From Dissulfurispira thermophila (GTDB lineage Bacteria > Nitrospirota > Thermodesulfovibrionia > Thermodesulfovibrionales > Dissulfurispiraceae): DNA of 64,000 nt. Every line of letters starts with the position of its first letter. The stretch's first letter is position 1. The notes below the pieces were generated by a model. The model was not told the DNA's origin. It made no database searches and was given only the letters and a program-made list of their open reading frames with translations. The stretch lies in the NCBI RefSeq assembly GCF_014701235.1, contig NZ_AP022873.1, positions 124,001 through 188,000 of the forward strand, written 5' to 3'. The translations under genes were made by a program, and so were the position numbers. Below, in pieces: positions 43,744 through 53,187 of this stretch.

Positions 43744-45099
43744 ATGATTATTAATTTGATATTCTTTTATTTTTGTATTAAGAGTTTTGTGGTCTATTTG
43801 AAGTGCTGCTGATACTTTTGTCTTATTCCAGTTATATATTTCGAGTGCTTTCATGATAAGCTTTTTTTCGAGAGAGCTTATAGCATCTTTAAGAGGCATA
43901 ATAGGATAAAGGTCGTTATAACTAATGTATTCTTTATCTTCGATAAGAAATTTTAGGTGTTCTGATTTTATTCGGCCTTCATTTGAAAATAATACGGCAC
44001 GGCGAAGTACATTTTTTAATTCCCTGAGATTACCCGGCCAAGTGTGTCTTTTTAAAATCTCGATGGTATCTTCATCTATATCCAGTATGCCCTTATTTAG
44101 TTCAGAGCACGCATCTATAATAAACTTTTTGGCAAAAAATGGTATGTCTTCAACCCGTGATCTTAATGGAGGCAAACTGATTATAAATTCTCCAAGCCGA
44201 TAAAACAGATCGTCCCTAAATTTTTTTTCGATAACATTGCTTTTTATATCTTTGTTTGTAGCTGCAATGATTCTGACATCTACAGTTATTGGTTTTTTAC
44301 TGCCGAGAGGATAGATAGTCATATTTTCTACAACGCTTAAAAGCTTACTCTGCACCATTGGTGACAGATTTTCCAATTCATCTATCAGGATGGTTCCACC
44401 ATCTGCAATTTTTAAAAATCCGCTTTTGTTAACAATTGCTCCAGTGAATGCACCTTTTTCATAGCCAAACAATTCGCTTTCTACCAATGTTTCAGGGATA
44501 GCACTAAGGTCTATCTTGATAAATGGCTTGTTGCTTCTTTTGCTTAAATTATGGATTATATTTGCCACGAATGTCTTTCCAGTCCCTGTCTCTCCCTGTA
44601 TGATTATGGAAAAATCGCTTTGTGCAACCTGTTTTATCTGTTCAATGACTTTTTTCATTGCATTACTGCTGCCAAGTGTCCATTCGAGTGATTTATCCAC
44701 ACTTTCATGCAGACTACTTATTTCCTTTTGCAGGTATAATTTTTCAATAGCTCGCTTAACTGTAACAATGAGCTTTCCAGCTTCCACAGGTTTAACAAGG
44801 AAATCATACGCCCCGAGTTTCATTGTCTCTACAGCAGTGGACATATCTCCTTGTGAAGTAACAACAATGACTGGTATAGAGGCATCTATTTTCTTTATTT
44901 CATTTATTGTCTGAATGCCATCCATGCCTGGCATATTGAGGTCCAATATAACAACATCTGGTTTGTCTTTTGGAAAGATATTTATTGCCTCGATACCATT
45001 GGCTGCTTCATAAATAGCATAGGCTTCTTTCTCAAGCATCCTCCTTAAAATGAGTCTTGTTGTTTTACTGTCTTCTACTATGAGGACTTTATTTATCAT
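43726..45099 (-). CDS. NtrC-type sigma-54 response regulator
   Basis: 457 residues: a receiver (about 1-120, Asp in VVILDLNMPGMDG, Lys in LVKPVEAG), AAA+ domain (about 140-375) with Walker A QGETGTGKT and an intact GAFTGA loop, Walker B DGGTILIDELEN, and a Fis-type HTH (NWNKTKVSAALQIDHKTLNTKI). The promoter class it activates is not identified. It overlaps holA by 4 bp, an unusual operon partner, and lies upstream of the chemotaxis cluster. Confidence 0.95.
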   Translation of the reverse strand: MINKVLIVEDSKTTRLILRRMLEKEAYAIYEAANGIEAINIFPKDKPDVVILDLNMPGMDGIQTINEIKKIDASIPVIVVTSQGDMSTAVETMKLGAYDFLVKPVEAGKLIVTVKRAIEKLYLQKEISSLHESVDKSLEWTLGSSNAMKKVIEQIKQVAQSDFSIIIQGETGTGKTFVANIIHNLSKRSNKPFIKIDLSAIPETLVESELFGYEKGAFTGAIVNKSGFLKIADGGTILIDELENLSPMVQSKLLSVVENMTIYPLGSKKPITVDVRIIAATNKDIKSNVIEKKFRDDLFYRLGEFIISLPPLRSRVEDIPFFAKKFIIDACSELNKGILDIDEDTIEILKRHTWPGNLRELKNVLRRAVLFSNEGRIKSEHLKFLIEDKEYISYNDLYPIMPLKDAISSLEKKLIMKALEIYNWNKTKVSAALQIDHKTLNTKIKEYQINNHGNNSQ

Positions 45100-46010
45100 C
45101 TATTTACCCTGTGTGTCATCTTTTCTGCCTTAAGCAGTTTGATAAGTAAATCTTCTATTACATAGGGATGAGATGTCTTGATAGAGGTATCCGCTTCGTG
45201 GAGCAGCTTAAAAACCGTCCTGAAAAATCTTTCGCTTTTATGATGCGGCTTGCCTTGGAGGTTTGCATATTGATAGTTTAATGCACCAAGCAGCATCTGG
45301 GATTCTGTATTTTTACCAACATTTTCGAATATCCTGAATGCCTCTGCTACCTCTTTCTTCTTTAAGGCATCAAAGAGGTCAAAGGCATTGTATTCAGCAC
45401 TTGTATAGACCATGTCTTTAATATCGTCAATATCAATTTTACGAATACTGCATGAGGAAAACTTTTCTATTTCAGAATAAAGCATCCCTAGGTCTGTGCC
45501 TACACAACTTATCAGATAGTCTATTGCCCTATCTGTAAAGTCTATACCAAATTTTTTTGAGATGCTCTTTATCCACGAAGGGATGTCTTTTTCTTGTACA
45601 TTGAGACCAATAACCTTTATGTTTTCAGTAGAAATTGCATTAAAAAGTTTTGGCGATGTCCCCTCAAAAAGCATTATCAGTAAAGAGGTATTTGACGGAT
45701 TTATGAGGTATTCACTGAGTTTTTCAATATTCTTTTTTGTCAATTTCTGTGTATTTTCGATAATTACAACTCGTCTTTTAGCAGTGGACAGAAAAGGCAT
45801 TGTGTTGAGAATGTCTATTATTTGTTCTATAGGCTTGAAGTTTTCTGATGATCCAGCATCAAATATATCAAGATTAAGAGTATCAGAATGGTATTTGTCT
45901 TTTATGAGTGTTTTTATTTCATAGAGTAAAAAATCATCTGATGAGTAAAATAGGTATGAAGGTGATGGAAACCCATTTGAAAGCTCTATATGAAGTTGCT
46001 TGATACTCAT
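45096..46010 (-). CDS. holA: DNA polymerase III subunit delta
   Basis: 304 residues of the clamp-loader wrench. LSTAKRRVVIIENTQKLTKK, ISTENIKVIGLNV, FSSCSIRKIDIDDIK and AYNAFDLFDALKKKEVAEAFRIF fit HolA. It has the usual place between an LPS lipoprotein gene and leuS upstream; 4-bp overlaps on both sides indicate one operon leuS > lptE-like > holA > ntrC-like. Confidence 0.92.
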   Translation of the reverse strand: MSIKQLHIELSNGFPSPSYLFYSSDDFLLYEIKTLIKDKYHSDTLNLDIFDAGSSENFKPIEQIIDILNTMPFLSTAKRRVVIIENTQKLTKKNIEKLSEYLINPSNTSLLIMLFEGTSPKLFNAISTENIKVIGLNVQEKDIPSWIKSISKKFGIDFTDRAIDYLISCVGTDLGMLYSEIEKFSSCSIRKIDIDDIKDMVYTSAEYNAFDLFDALKKKEVAEAFRIFENVGKNTESQMLLGALNYQYANLQGKPHHKSERFFRTVFKLLHEADTSIKTSHPYVIEDLLIKLLKAEKMTHRVNR

Positions 46011-46978
46011 TGTTTTTCAGTTATTCTGTTTAGTCCTGCTATTTCATCAGGATATGCTTCTTGTATCAACAGTCTATTTAATCTCATGCGCTCGAGACCA
46101 GATGGATTTTGTTTGATCAGGTCTAATGTCTCTTGCGTTAAAGCAATGTGCGCAAACCGTTTTTCATCAAATATAGAAACACCTTGTACGATTGTGTTTA
46201 GGTCATTAACAATAAGAGGTTTAATTTTATCAGGTGGTATTTTTGCATTCACATATTCGTGAAGCATCTGACGTGTGTTAGGAGATAACTGCTGTCGTAA
46301 GTATATAGACACAGGATCTTTTGGCTCGTGCAGTTTTAATATTAGGTTTTCTAAATTTTTGATATCAGAAGCAGTAAACAATAAATATGCAAGATTTTTA
46401 GGGGTGTTGTAAGTTATGATTCTTACTATTTCCTGTGAAAGATTTTTTAATGCACTTACAGTTGAAAGCTCTTTTTGTGCAAGGACATTTTCGAGCCGTT
46501 CAGTAGAGCTAAAATAGGTAATAAAAGGGCTATCTGCTACAAGAGGAACAGATTTTCTGGTGGATGTATCAATGAGTCTGAAATTAGCTTTTATCACGAC
46601 CTTATATTGTGCTGCCACAAGGTTTTGTTCAGTCAGTGGCTCTAATTCAAATTTTGTTATTTCTCCTTCAAGTCTGTACCTTGCAGATGAGCTTACCTTA
46701 AAGCCATATTCTGCAAATGTCTCTGCAAGAGACCTGCTGAACATGTCCTGTAGTTTTGGTTCATATGTCTTGTTTTCTAATTTCCCAACTGCTATGGTAT
46801 CAAATGGTAGGTTTGCTTTTGTTTGAATGGTATAACCGCAGCCAAACAGAAGTAAGAGATAAAAAGTAAGAATTAGGAAGTAAAAATGCCTAAAACTAAG
46901 GCATAACGACTTTGTCCTATAGCATGTAGTCATGGATATATTGCCTTCTAATTTATTTTTGTTGCCTTCTTTTTTCAC
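46007..46978 (-). CDS. lptE: LptE-like outer-membrane LPS assembly lipoprotein with C-terminal extension
   Basis: LptE plugs LptD in the outer membrane. LLLLFGC is a lipobox and the next residues GYTIQTKANLPFDTIAVGKLENKTYEPKL are typical; order after leuS and before holA supports it. Two oddities: the hydrophobic core of the signal peptide (FYFLILTFYLLLLF) is encoded by a degenerate 7-bp repeat array (46845-46886), and about 120 residues beyond the usual LptE length follow (from SDIKNLENLIL), a helical extension with no recognised domain. The start at 46978 gives a long N-region; ATG 46933 (MTTCYRTK) is an alternative. Confidence 0.82.
   Translation of the reverse strand: MKKEGNKNKLEGNISMTTCYRTKSLCLSFRHFYFLILTFYLLLLFGCGYTIQTKANLPFDTIAVGKLENKTYEPKLQDMFSRSLAETFAEYGFKVSSSARYRLEGEITKFELEPLTEQNLVAAQYKVVIKANFRLIDTSTRKSVPLVADSPFITYFSSTERLENVLAQKELSTVSALKNLSQEIVRIITYNTPKNLAYLLFTASDIKNLENLILKLHEPKDPVSIYLRQQLSPNTRQMLHEYVNAKIPPDKIKPLIVNDLNTIVQGVSIFDEKRFAHIALTQETLDLIKQNPSGLERMRLNRLLIQEAYPDEIAGLNRITEKQ
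46845..46886. repeat. Degenerate heptamer array, unit GTAAGAA x6, encoding a signal peptide
   Basis: Six 7-bp units (GTAAGAA, GTAAGAG, GTAAAAA and relatives). On the minus strand they encode FYFLILT then FYLLLLF, the hydrophobic stretch before the lipobox. Confidence 0.75.
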
Positions 46979-46994
46979 TTCCCACTTCTTGCTA

Positions 46995-49577
46995 CTAACT
47001 TACCACTATATTGACAAGTTTGCCTTTTACAACAACAACTTTTTTAATCTGTCTTCCTTTTAGCAATTCTTTTATTTTCTGTTCTTGCAATGCCCTTTGT
47101 TTTGCATCGTCATCTGATAATCCGGCAGAGACAAATATCTTTGCCCTCAGTTTCCCATTTACCTGTACAACAAGCTCTATTTCTTCTTCTTTTGCAAGTT
47201 CCTTATCCCATTCGGGCCATTGATGCTCAAATATGCTATTTTTCTCACCGATTGCCTCCCATAATTCCTCAGCAATATGCGGAGCAAATGGAGCAAGCAT
47301 TAACAGGCTATTTTTTATTGCAGTTCTTAAAATATAGGTATCTTCATCTGTTTGTGGAATGAATGATGACATATCATTTACCAGTTCCATAAGGGCTGCA
47401 ATTGCTGTGTTAAAGTGATAATCTTTTTCTATGTCATCAGTCACTTTTTTAATGGTCTGGTGAGTCTTTCGCAAGAGGTTTAATGAAGATGGCTGGAGTT
47501 TAGATGTTAGATCCAAAATATCTTGAACTTTGAATTCTGAAGTTTGAATCTTGAACTTTTTAGTAATGCCCCATATCTTATTTAAAAACCTGTAAGCACC
47601 TTCTACTCCCTTGTCTGACCATTCAAGGTCTCTTTCAGGAGGGGCAGCAAACAGACTGAAAAGACGCATAGTGTCCGCCCCATATCTGGCAATCAACGCA
47701 TCAGGGTCAATCACATTTTTTTTGGATTTTGACATCTTTTCAACCCTGCCTTTTTCAGCATCCATGCCGCAGTGAATACATTTGCCGTCTTTGACCTCTT
47801 CAGGAAATAGATAATCATGTTCAGGGCATCTCCATGTTTCTTTGCAGACCATACCCTGTGTTAAGAGATTAGTGAATGGCTCACTGATATGCAGCAATCC
47901 AAGGTCCCTCATTGCTCTTGTAAAAAATCTCGAATATAAGAGGTGAAGCACTGCATGTTCAATGCCTCCAATATATTGATCAACAGGCATCCAGTAAGAT
48001 AATGGGGATTTCAAATTTGAAATTTGAGATTTCAGATTAATGCTATTGTTAAGGCAATATGCCACAAAATACCATGATGAGTCCACGAATGTATCCATAG
48101 TATCTGTTTCCCTTTTTGCATCTCCACCACACCTTGGGCATTTAACTTTCAAGAACTCTTCTGACTCCAGAAGTGGTGAGCCACCTTTTCCTGTGAATTT
48201 TACATTTTCAGGAAGTATTATAGGAAGGTCTTTTTCAGGCACAGGGACAGTGCCGCATCTGTCACAATAAATTATTGGTATTGGCGTGCCCCAATATCTC
48301 TGTCTTGAGATGCCCCAATCTCTGAGCTTATAGTTAATCGTCCTCTTTCCAAGACGTTTGTCTTCTATGTATTTTGCAATTGCCTTTTTTGCATCAGCAT
48401 TTTTAAATCCACTGAATCGTCCTGAATTAACAAGCACACCTTCGCCTTCAAAGGCTTCTTTTAGTAGTTCTGCTGACTGCTGACTGTTGACTGCTGACGG
48501 TTCTTCTGGCATTATGACAACTTTTATTGGCAGTCCGTATTTTTTTGCAAACTCAAAGTCTCTCTGGTCATGTGCTGGTACAGACATTATTGCACCGGTG
48601 CCATATTCCATGAGGACAAAATTTGCAATATAAATCGGTATTTTTTCGTTAGTAATGGGATTAATTGCATAATGCCCTGTAAAAAGACCTTCTTTATGCT
48701 CCATCTTGCCATACTTTGCTTTTATAGCCTCAAGTTTATCTTTATCTTTAACTAAACTCTCTGAAAGCGGATGCCCCGGGGCAAGACACATATATGTGAC
48801 TCCAAATATTGTATCAGGCCTTGTTGTATATATCCTTATTTTCTCATCGCTTTCATCTATAGGGAAGTCTATCTCAACTCCCTCACTCTTTCCAATCCAG
48901 TTTTTCTGCATTGCAACAACCCGTTCAGGCCAACCTTTTAATTCATCACATCCTTGTAAGAGTTCTTCTGCATAATGTGTAATTTTAAAAAACCATTGCT
49001 CAAGCTCTTTCTGAATCACCTCACTGTCACATCTCCAGCATTTCCCATCAATTACTTGCTCATTTGCTAAAACAGTCACACAAGATGGACACCAGTTGAC
49101 AAATGATGCCTTTTTGTATGCAAGCCCCTTTTCATAGAGCTTAAGAAACAACCATTGATTCCATTTGTAATATTCAGGGCTGCATGTGGTTATTTCCCTT
49201 TGCCAGTCATAACTTAATCCCATGCGGTTTAGCTGTTTTTTCATATACCCTATATTTTCATATGTCCATTTTGCTGGATGTACACCATGCTTTATAGCTG
49301 CGTTTTCAGCAGGCAGACCGAATGCATCCCAACCCATTGGATGAAGCACATTGAAACCCTTCATCTTTTTGTATCGGGCTATAACATCGCCGATTGCATA
49401 GTTTCGCACATGCCCCATGTGGATTTTGCCTGAAGGATATGGAAACATCTCAAGGCAGTAGAATTTCTTTTTTGAGGCATCAGTTTCTGTTTTGTGAATA
49501 TTTTTTTCAGCCCAATATTTCTGCCATTTAAGCTCTATTTCCTGTGGATTATATTTTTCCTGCAAAACTACCTCCAA
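46995..49577 (-). CDS. leuS: Leucyl-tRNA synthetase with three repeat insertions
   Basis: 860 residues. HMGHVRNY (HIGH box) near 54, KMSKSKKNV near 640, the editing domain with [12 protein letters not shown], and the Zn-type CPRCGG and CPEHDY...CIHCG clusters are all present. Three segments look inserted: [11 protein letters not shown] (48474-48501), [11 protein letters not shown] (48007-48034) and [11 protein letters not shown] (47521-47555), each encoded by a different heptamer array. They fall at places where LeuRS tolerates length variation. First gene of the lptE-holA run. Confidence 0.96.
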   Translation of the reverse strand: MEVVLQEKYNPQEIELKWQKYWAEKNIHKTETDASKKKFYCLEMFPYPSGKIHMGHVRNYAIGDVIARYKKMKGFNVLHPMGWDAFGLPAENAAIKHGVHPAKWTYENIGYMKKQLNRMGLSYDWQREITTCSPEYYKWNQWLFLKLYEKGLAYKKASFVNWCPSCVTVLANEQVIDGKCWRCDSEVIQKELEQWFFKITHYAEELLQGCDELKGWPERVVAMQKNWIGKSEGVEIDFPIDESDEKIRIYTTRPDTIFGVTYMCLAPGHPLSESLVKDKDKLEAIKAKYGKMEHKEGLFTGHYAINPITNEKIPIYIANFVLMEYGTGAIMSVPAHDQRDFEFAKKYGLPIKVVIMPEEPSAVNSQQSAELLKEAFEGEGVLVNSGRFSGFKNADAKKAIAKYIEDKRLGKRTINYKLRDWGISRQRYWGTPIPIIYCDRCGTVPVPEKDLPIILPENVKFTGKGGSPLLESEEFLKVKCPRCGGDAKRETDTMDTFVDSSWYFVAYCLNNSINLKSQISNLKSPLSYWMPVDQYIGGIEHAVLHLLYSRFFTRAMRDLGLLHISEPFTNLLTQGMVCKETWRCPEHDYLFPEEVKDGKCIHCGMDAEKGRVEKMSKSKKNVIDPDALIARYGADTMRLFSLFAAPPERDLEWSDKGVEGAYRFLNKIWGITKKFKIQTSEFKVQDILDLTSKLQPSSLNLLRKTHQTIKKVTDDIEKDYHFNTAIAALMELVNDMSSFIPQTDEDTYILRTAIKNSLLMLAPFAPHIAEELWEAIGEKNSIFEHQWPEWDKELAKEEEIELVVQVNGKLRAKIFVSAGLSDDDAKQRALQEQKIKELLKGRQIKKVVVVKGKLVNIVVS
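47521..47555. repeat. Heptamer array, unit CTTTGAA x5, in leuS
   Basis: Five contiguous 7-bp units ending TGAA (TCTTGAA twice, CTTTGAA, TTCTGAA, GTTTGAA). Less regular units continue to about 47489. They encode [14 protein letters not shown] with a 7-residue period. Similar to the unit at 3074. Confidence 0.88.
48007..48034. repeat. Heptamer array, AATTTGA/GATTTCA x4, in leuS
   Basis: Units GATTTCA, AATTTGA, AATTTGA, GATTTCA in that order; encode [11 protein letters not shown] with a 7-residue period just before the conserved YWMPVDQY block. Confidence 0.88.
48474..48501. repeat. Heptamer array, unit TGACTGC x4, in leuS
   Basis: TGACTGC, TGACTGT, TGACTGC and TGACGGT in direct tandem; encode AVNSQQS on the minus strand within the LeuRS editing-domain region. 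Confidence 0.9.
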
Positions 49578-49605
49578 ATCTTTGCGTTATATCGCCATAT
49601 CTAAC

Positions 49606-49668
49606 TTATAGATTTAGTAGTTGTCGTTTAGATTTTCTTGATACTTCTTCAATTTCTTTATTTGTCAT
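49606..49668 (-). CDS. Possible 20-residue peptide
   Basis: A small frame MTNKEIEEVSRKSKRQLLNL lies between ccdA and leuS on their strand. There is no clear ribosome binding site, and it may be only the stump of a longer gene. Confidence 0.2.
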   Translation of the reverse strand: MTNKEIEEVSRKSKRQLLNL

Positions 49669-49678
49669 TTCTATACCC

Positions 49679-50401
49679 TTAAAACTTCACTCCTAAATCC
49701 GGAAATATTGCTGAAAGCTGTCCCATATTATTTGTCAGCAGCAGTATTCCAAAGGCTATTAAAATCAAGCCGCTGATGAGCATAATTGCTCTCATAAACT
49801 TATGTATTTTCTGTATATAAGTAAAAAATGCATTTATCGCAAGAGTTGCCAGTATAAAAGGTATTGCAAGACCGAGAGAATAGACAGATAGAAGTTTTAA
49901 TCCATATGATGCTGATGCCTGCGAACTTGCATAAATCAATATTGTGCCCAAAATAGGTCCTATACATGGTGTCCAGCCTGCTGCAAAGCTCATACCTATA
50001 AGAAAGGCACTAATATAACCTGTTGGACCTTTACTGATATGAAACCTCTTTTCTCTCATCAAAAAATCAAGCTTTATAAAGCCTGCCACAAAAAGACCAA
50101 AGACGATAGTAAGAATTCCGCCACCGATTCTGAGATAATCCTGGTATTTAAGGAATAAGCCTCCAAGCAAAGATGATGAAGCACCTAATGAAATAAAGAT
50201 TGTTGAAAAGCCAAGGATAAAGGCAATTGTATTCGGCATTGTTCTGCTGATAGTCTTTGAGATGCCTTGAGAATGCCTGAGTTCATCAATAGAGATGCCG
50301 GTTATAAATGATACATAAGCTGGCACAAGCGGCAGCACACATGGCGAAAGAAATGACAGCACACCTGCTAAAAACGATAGAGTAAAAGATACATCTTTCA
50401 T
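49679..50401 (-). CDS. ccdA: CcdA-type thiol-disulfide transmembrane protein
   Basis: 240 residues with six membrane segments. FLSPCVLPLVPAYVSFITG holds the first redox Cys and AAGWTPCIGPILG the second, both in their canonical proline-flanked motifs. CcdA moves reducing power from cytoplasmic thioredoxin to periplasmic proteins for cytochrome c maturation or protein folding. No cytochrome maturation genes adjoin it here. Confidence 0.94.
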   Translation of the reverse strand: MKDVSFTLSFLAGVLSFLSPCVLPLVPAYVSFITGISIDELRHSQGISKTISRTMPNTIAFILGFSTIFISLGASSSLLGGLFLKYQDYLRIGGGILTIVFGLFVAGFIKLDFLMREKRFHISKGPTGYISAFLIGMSFAAGWTPCIGPILGTILIYASSQASASYGLKLLSVYSLGLAIPFILATLAINAFFTYIQKIHKFMRAIMLISGLILIAFGILLLTNNMGQLSAIFPDLGVKF

Positions 50402-50446
50402 CTTGCTCTCCCTTTATATAAATAATTTTTGTGTTCTATTAGATGT

Positions 50447-50837
50447 TTATCTATCATATATGTCAAGTCTGCTGATGTGCTTATACTCTTCATAATCACT
50501 CATGCTTTTTAGTCTGAAGTTAATGTAGTGTTTTTTATCTTTGACAACAAGTGTTTGCTTGGTTTTAAAGACCTGATGTCTCAACATTGCAGAAGCCTCA
50601 TTCAAAATCACTATATCTACCCCTCTTTTTGCAATATCAGTTAGCATATAATAGGTATCTTGAGAAGTTTGATGTGTTTGGTTTCTTTTTAAAGTATATT
50701 GCTATATCTATATCACTGTCTTTTTTTTGTTTGCCTGTTGCATAAGAGCCAAACAATAATGCAAATATCACATTGTCATCTTTTTTGAGGCTTTTTTTTA
50801 TTTTACTGATTCCATTATTTTTTATTGTCTTGCGCAT
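50447..50837 (-). pseudogene. MntA-type minimal nucleotidyltransferase, frameshifted
   Basis: The first frame (50837 to 50637) has the nucleotidyltransferase signature ALLFGSYATGKQKKDSDIDIAIYF (GSxxxG and DIDI). The second (50647 to 50447) continues DIAKRGVDIVILNEASAMLR and ends HISRLDIYDR, the usual MntA tail. A one-base shift near 50640 joins them; total length fits the 130-residue family. MntA is the antitoxin of HepT, but no hepT gene is adjacent, so this is an orphaned, broken antitoxin. Confidence 0.8.
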
Positions 50838-51304
50838 TCTGTAGGGTCTCCTTTTATCTTTTCTATTGCATGTGCAATAACATCAAGGATTACTTCTAAG
50901 TTTTCCTTCACAGCAGTGGGGCTTCCAGGAAGATTGATTATAAGGCATTGCCCTTTTACTCCTGCAACAGCCCTTGAAAGCATAGAGCGCCTTGTTTTTT
51001 TTAATCCCTCCATTCTCATTGTCTCTGCAATGCCTGGGATTTCTCTGTCAATAATTTCTAATGTAACATCTGGCGTGACATCTCTTGGTGAAAGGCCTGT
51101 GCCGCCTGTTGTAAGAATTAAGTCAACTTTGTCAGCATATTCAAGGAGTTTATTCTTTATCAAATCCCTCTCATCGGGGAGGATATCATAATACTTAACT
51201 TCTCCAACTCCTTTGAGCATTTCTGAAATGAGGGGACCGCTTTTGTCCTGTCTCTGCCCTTTTGATCCCTTATCGCTTAATGTGAGAACTGCAACATTTA
51301 TCAT
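50822..51304 (-). CDS. Molybdenum cofactor biosynthesis protein MoaB/MogA
   Basis: 160 residues. LTTGGTGLSPRDVTPD is the MPT-binding signature, with NLPGSPTAVKENLE near the C-terminus. These proteins adenylylate molybdopterin before metal insertion. The MOSC-domain gene is immediately upstream (8-bp gap), a common cofactor pair. The 3' end overlaps the broken nucleotidyltransferase by 16 bp. Confidence 0.94.
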   Translation of the reverse strand: MINVAVLTLSDKGSKGQRQDKSGPLISEMLKGVGEVKYYDILPDERDLIKNKLLEYADKVDLILTTGGTGLSPRDVTPDVTLEIIDREIPGIAETMRMEGLKKTRRSMLSRAVAGVKGQCLIINLPGSPTAVKENLEVILDVIAHAIEKIKGDPTECARQ

Positions 51305-51311
51305 AAATAAA

Positions 51312-51788
51312 TTAAAGGTATTCCTCCGCAGATTTTTTGAACATTACCGAAATCTCGTCTCCTACTTTGACCTCGCCACCCTTGAGCACTTTTACAAAAA
51401 TACCTTCTTTTGGCATTACACAATCACCAGCTTGATAGTATATAGCACATCTTGTGTGGCATTCCTTACCTATCTGGCTTACTTCAGCAATTACATCTTT
51501 GCCGAGTCTCATTCGAGTGCCAATGGGCAAGGCAAGAAGGTCTATTCCCTCTGTTGTAATATTTTCTGCAAAATCCCCTGGCTTCACATCAAGCCCTATT
51601 TCTTGCATCTTTTTTATACTTTCAATGGCAAGCAGACTTACCTGTCTGTGCCATTTATCGGATGCATGTGCATCACCGTCAATGCCTGAGTTTTCTTTTA
51701 TGGTCACAGCATTAACAGGCTTTTTCCTGATGCCTTTTTTTTCGCTTGTATTTATAGAAACTATCTTACCTGTCATAGAACCCTCCAA
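51312..51788 (-). CDS. MOSC-domain protein
   Basis: 158 residues with the MOSC pattern: INTSEKKGIRKKPV, GIDGDAHASDKWHRQVSLLA, and the conserved Cys in IGKECHTRCAIY that would handle a sulfur or pterin sulfur ligand. MOSC proteins occur in molybdenum-cofactor sulfuration and transfer. It should be co-transcribed with the moaB/mogA gene. Confidence 0.92.
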   Translation of the reverse strand: MEGSMTGKIVSINTSEKKGIRKKPVNAVTIKENSGIDGDAHASDKWHRQVSLLAIESIKKMQEIGLDVKPGDFAENITTEGIDLLALPIGTRMRLGKDVIAEVSQIGKECHTRCAIYYQAGDCVMPKEGIFVKVLKGGEVKVGDEISVMFKKSAEEYL

Positions 51789-51874
51789 TTCATTATTTTC
51801 TAAAATAACACAAAAAGTTAATATAAGTCAGCACTATAATCCGTAATCATGGATAGTAGATGTGCGATCAAAGC

Positions 51875-51945
51875 ATCAGGGTGTCAGAGCCTTTTTAAGC
51901 TGTCATCTAATAACCTTGAATCTTTGATACCCTGACACTTATAAG
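51875..51945. repeat. Inverted pair of GTGTCAGG-type octamers
   Basis: CAGGGTGTCAG near 51878 is mirrored by ATACCCTGACACTT near 51930. The unit equals that in the queC insertion at 16162. The rest of the mnmA/MOSC gap holds no gene. Confidence 0.65.
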
Positions 51946-51964
51946 ATTAGCCTTAACCTGTTTT

Positions 51965-53095
51965 TTAAATGATTATGCCTCCACCCACAACTACATCTCT
52001 ATCGTAGAAGACTGCACTCTGGCCTGGTGCTGGTGCCCACTGAGGCTCATCGTATATAATCCTGACCTTATCTTTATCCAATACCTCAACAGTTGCTGGT
52101 TCATCCTTCATAGTTGAACGCACTTTAACAGTAGCACGAAAAGTTCTGTCTTTTTTGATCAGCCAGTTGACACCTTCCACTGCAAACTCCTTCATCATTG
52201 CTGCTTCACGCGGTCCCACATATATAGCATTTTTTGAAGGGTCTATTTTTGTCACAAACAATGGCTTGCCTGTTGCAATGCCAAGCCTTTTTCTCTGCCC
52301 AATTGTATATAGGTGTAATCCCTTGTGTCTGCCGAGGACATTGCCTGTTTCCACATCAATTATAGGACCTTCTTTAGATTCTGTTAGATGTTCTAAAAAT
52401 TTGGGATAGTTTCTGTCTTCTATAAAGCATATCTCCTGACTTTCAGGCCTTTTTGCAGATGATAAGTTCAGGGCATTTGCTATCTCGCGCACCTCTTTTT
52501 TTGTTTTCTCTCCAATAGGTAATATGAGGTGGCTTAATTCTTCTTGTCTTAAGACATAAAGCACATAAGATTGGTCTTTTTTTGCATCTACACCTTTTAA
52601 GAGCATTGGTCTATTATAAAGGCTTTTGTCTTTTAACTGAATCGAGGACCCCAGAAAATCGCAAGATTTTCTGGGGTGCAGATGATGCATGTCGCATGAT
52701 GGATTACTAATTCTTGCATAGTGTCCAGTTGCCATAAAATCTGCATTTTTTTCATTTGCTGTTTTTAGTAGATATGGGAATTTTATGTATTTATTGCATA
52801 GTATGCATGGGTTTGGAGTTATTCCCTTTGAATATGCCTCGACAAATGGTTCTATTACCTTTTGGATAAACTCATCACGCAAGTCTATTGACGAATGTTT
52901 TACACCTATCTGCTCTGCAGAGCGACGTGCATCATTGATTGCCTCAATAGAGCAGCATCCTGTAAAGGTGTTTTTCATTCTTGCCTCATACAGAATGAAG
53001 CTTATTCCTTCGACATCATATCCCTGTGTCTTTAAAAGATAGGCTGTGACAGAGGAGTCAACTCCTCCGCTCATTCCTACTATTACCTTTTGCAT
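51965..53095 (-). CDS. mnmA: tRNA-specific 2-thiouridylase, with a palindrome insertion
   Basis: It thiolates U34 of Lys, Glu and Gln tRNAs. PP-loop VGMSGGVDSSVTAYLL is at residue 6; catalytic Cys are in NPCILCN and in GCCSIEAIND/ESQEICFIED. Family length is about 355-365; here about 377 because an extra ~30 residues (SNPSCDMHHLHPRKSCDFLG and on) lie between GHYARI and MLLKGVDAKKDQSYVL, encoded by the palindrome at 52649 and flanks. ATG 53095 is chosen; TTG 53131 adds unconserved residues. Confidence 0.95.
   Translation of the reverse strand: MQKVIVGMSGGVDSSVTAYLLKTQGYDVEGISFILYEARMKNTFTGCCSIEAINDARRSAEQIGVKHSSIDLRDEFIQKVIEPFVEAYSKGITPNPCILCNKYIKFPYLLKTANEKNADFMATGHYARISNPSCDMHHLHPRKSCDFLGSSIQLKDKSLYNRPMLLKGVDAKKDQSYVLYVLRQEELSHLILPIGEKTKKEVREIANALNLSSAKRPESQEICFIEDRNYPKFLEHLTESKEGPIIDVETGNVLGRHKGLHLYTIGQRKRLGIATGKPLFVTKIDPSKNAIYVGPREAAMMKEFAVEGVNWLIKKDRTFRATVKVRSTMKDEPATVEVLDKDKVRIIYDEPQWAPAPGQSAVFYDRDVVVGGGIII
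52649..52676. repeat. CCAGAAA-family palindrome in frame inside mnmA
   Basis: Perfect 12-bp arms CCCCAGAAAATC and GATTTTCTGGGG with a GCAA loop, which would be a GNRA tetraloop in RNA. It is the most regular member; others are at 9748 and 19509. Confidence 0.92.
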
Positions 53096-53187
53096 AACTT
53101 TAGGATATAGTTTTTTACTTTTGTTTTTCAAATATGTTACAGTAATTAAATTTTGAATTGTGCAAGATATAGCAGAAGGAGAACAAT

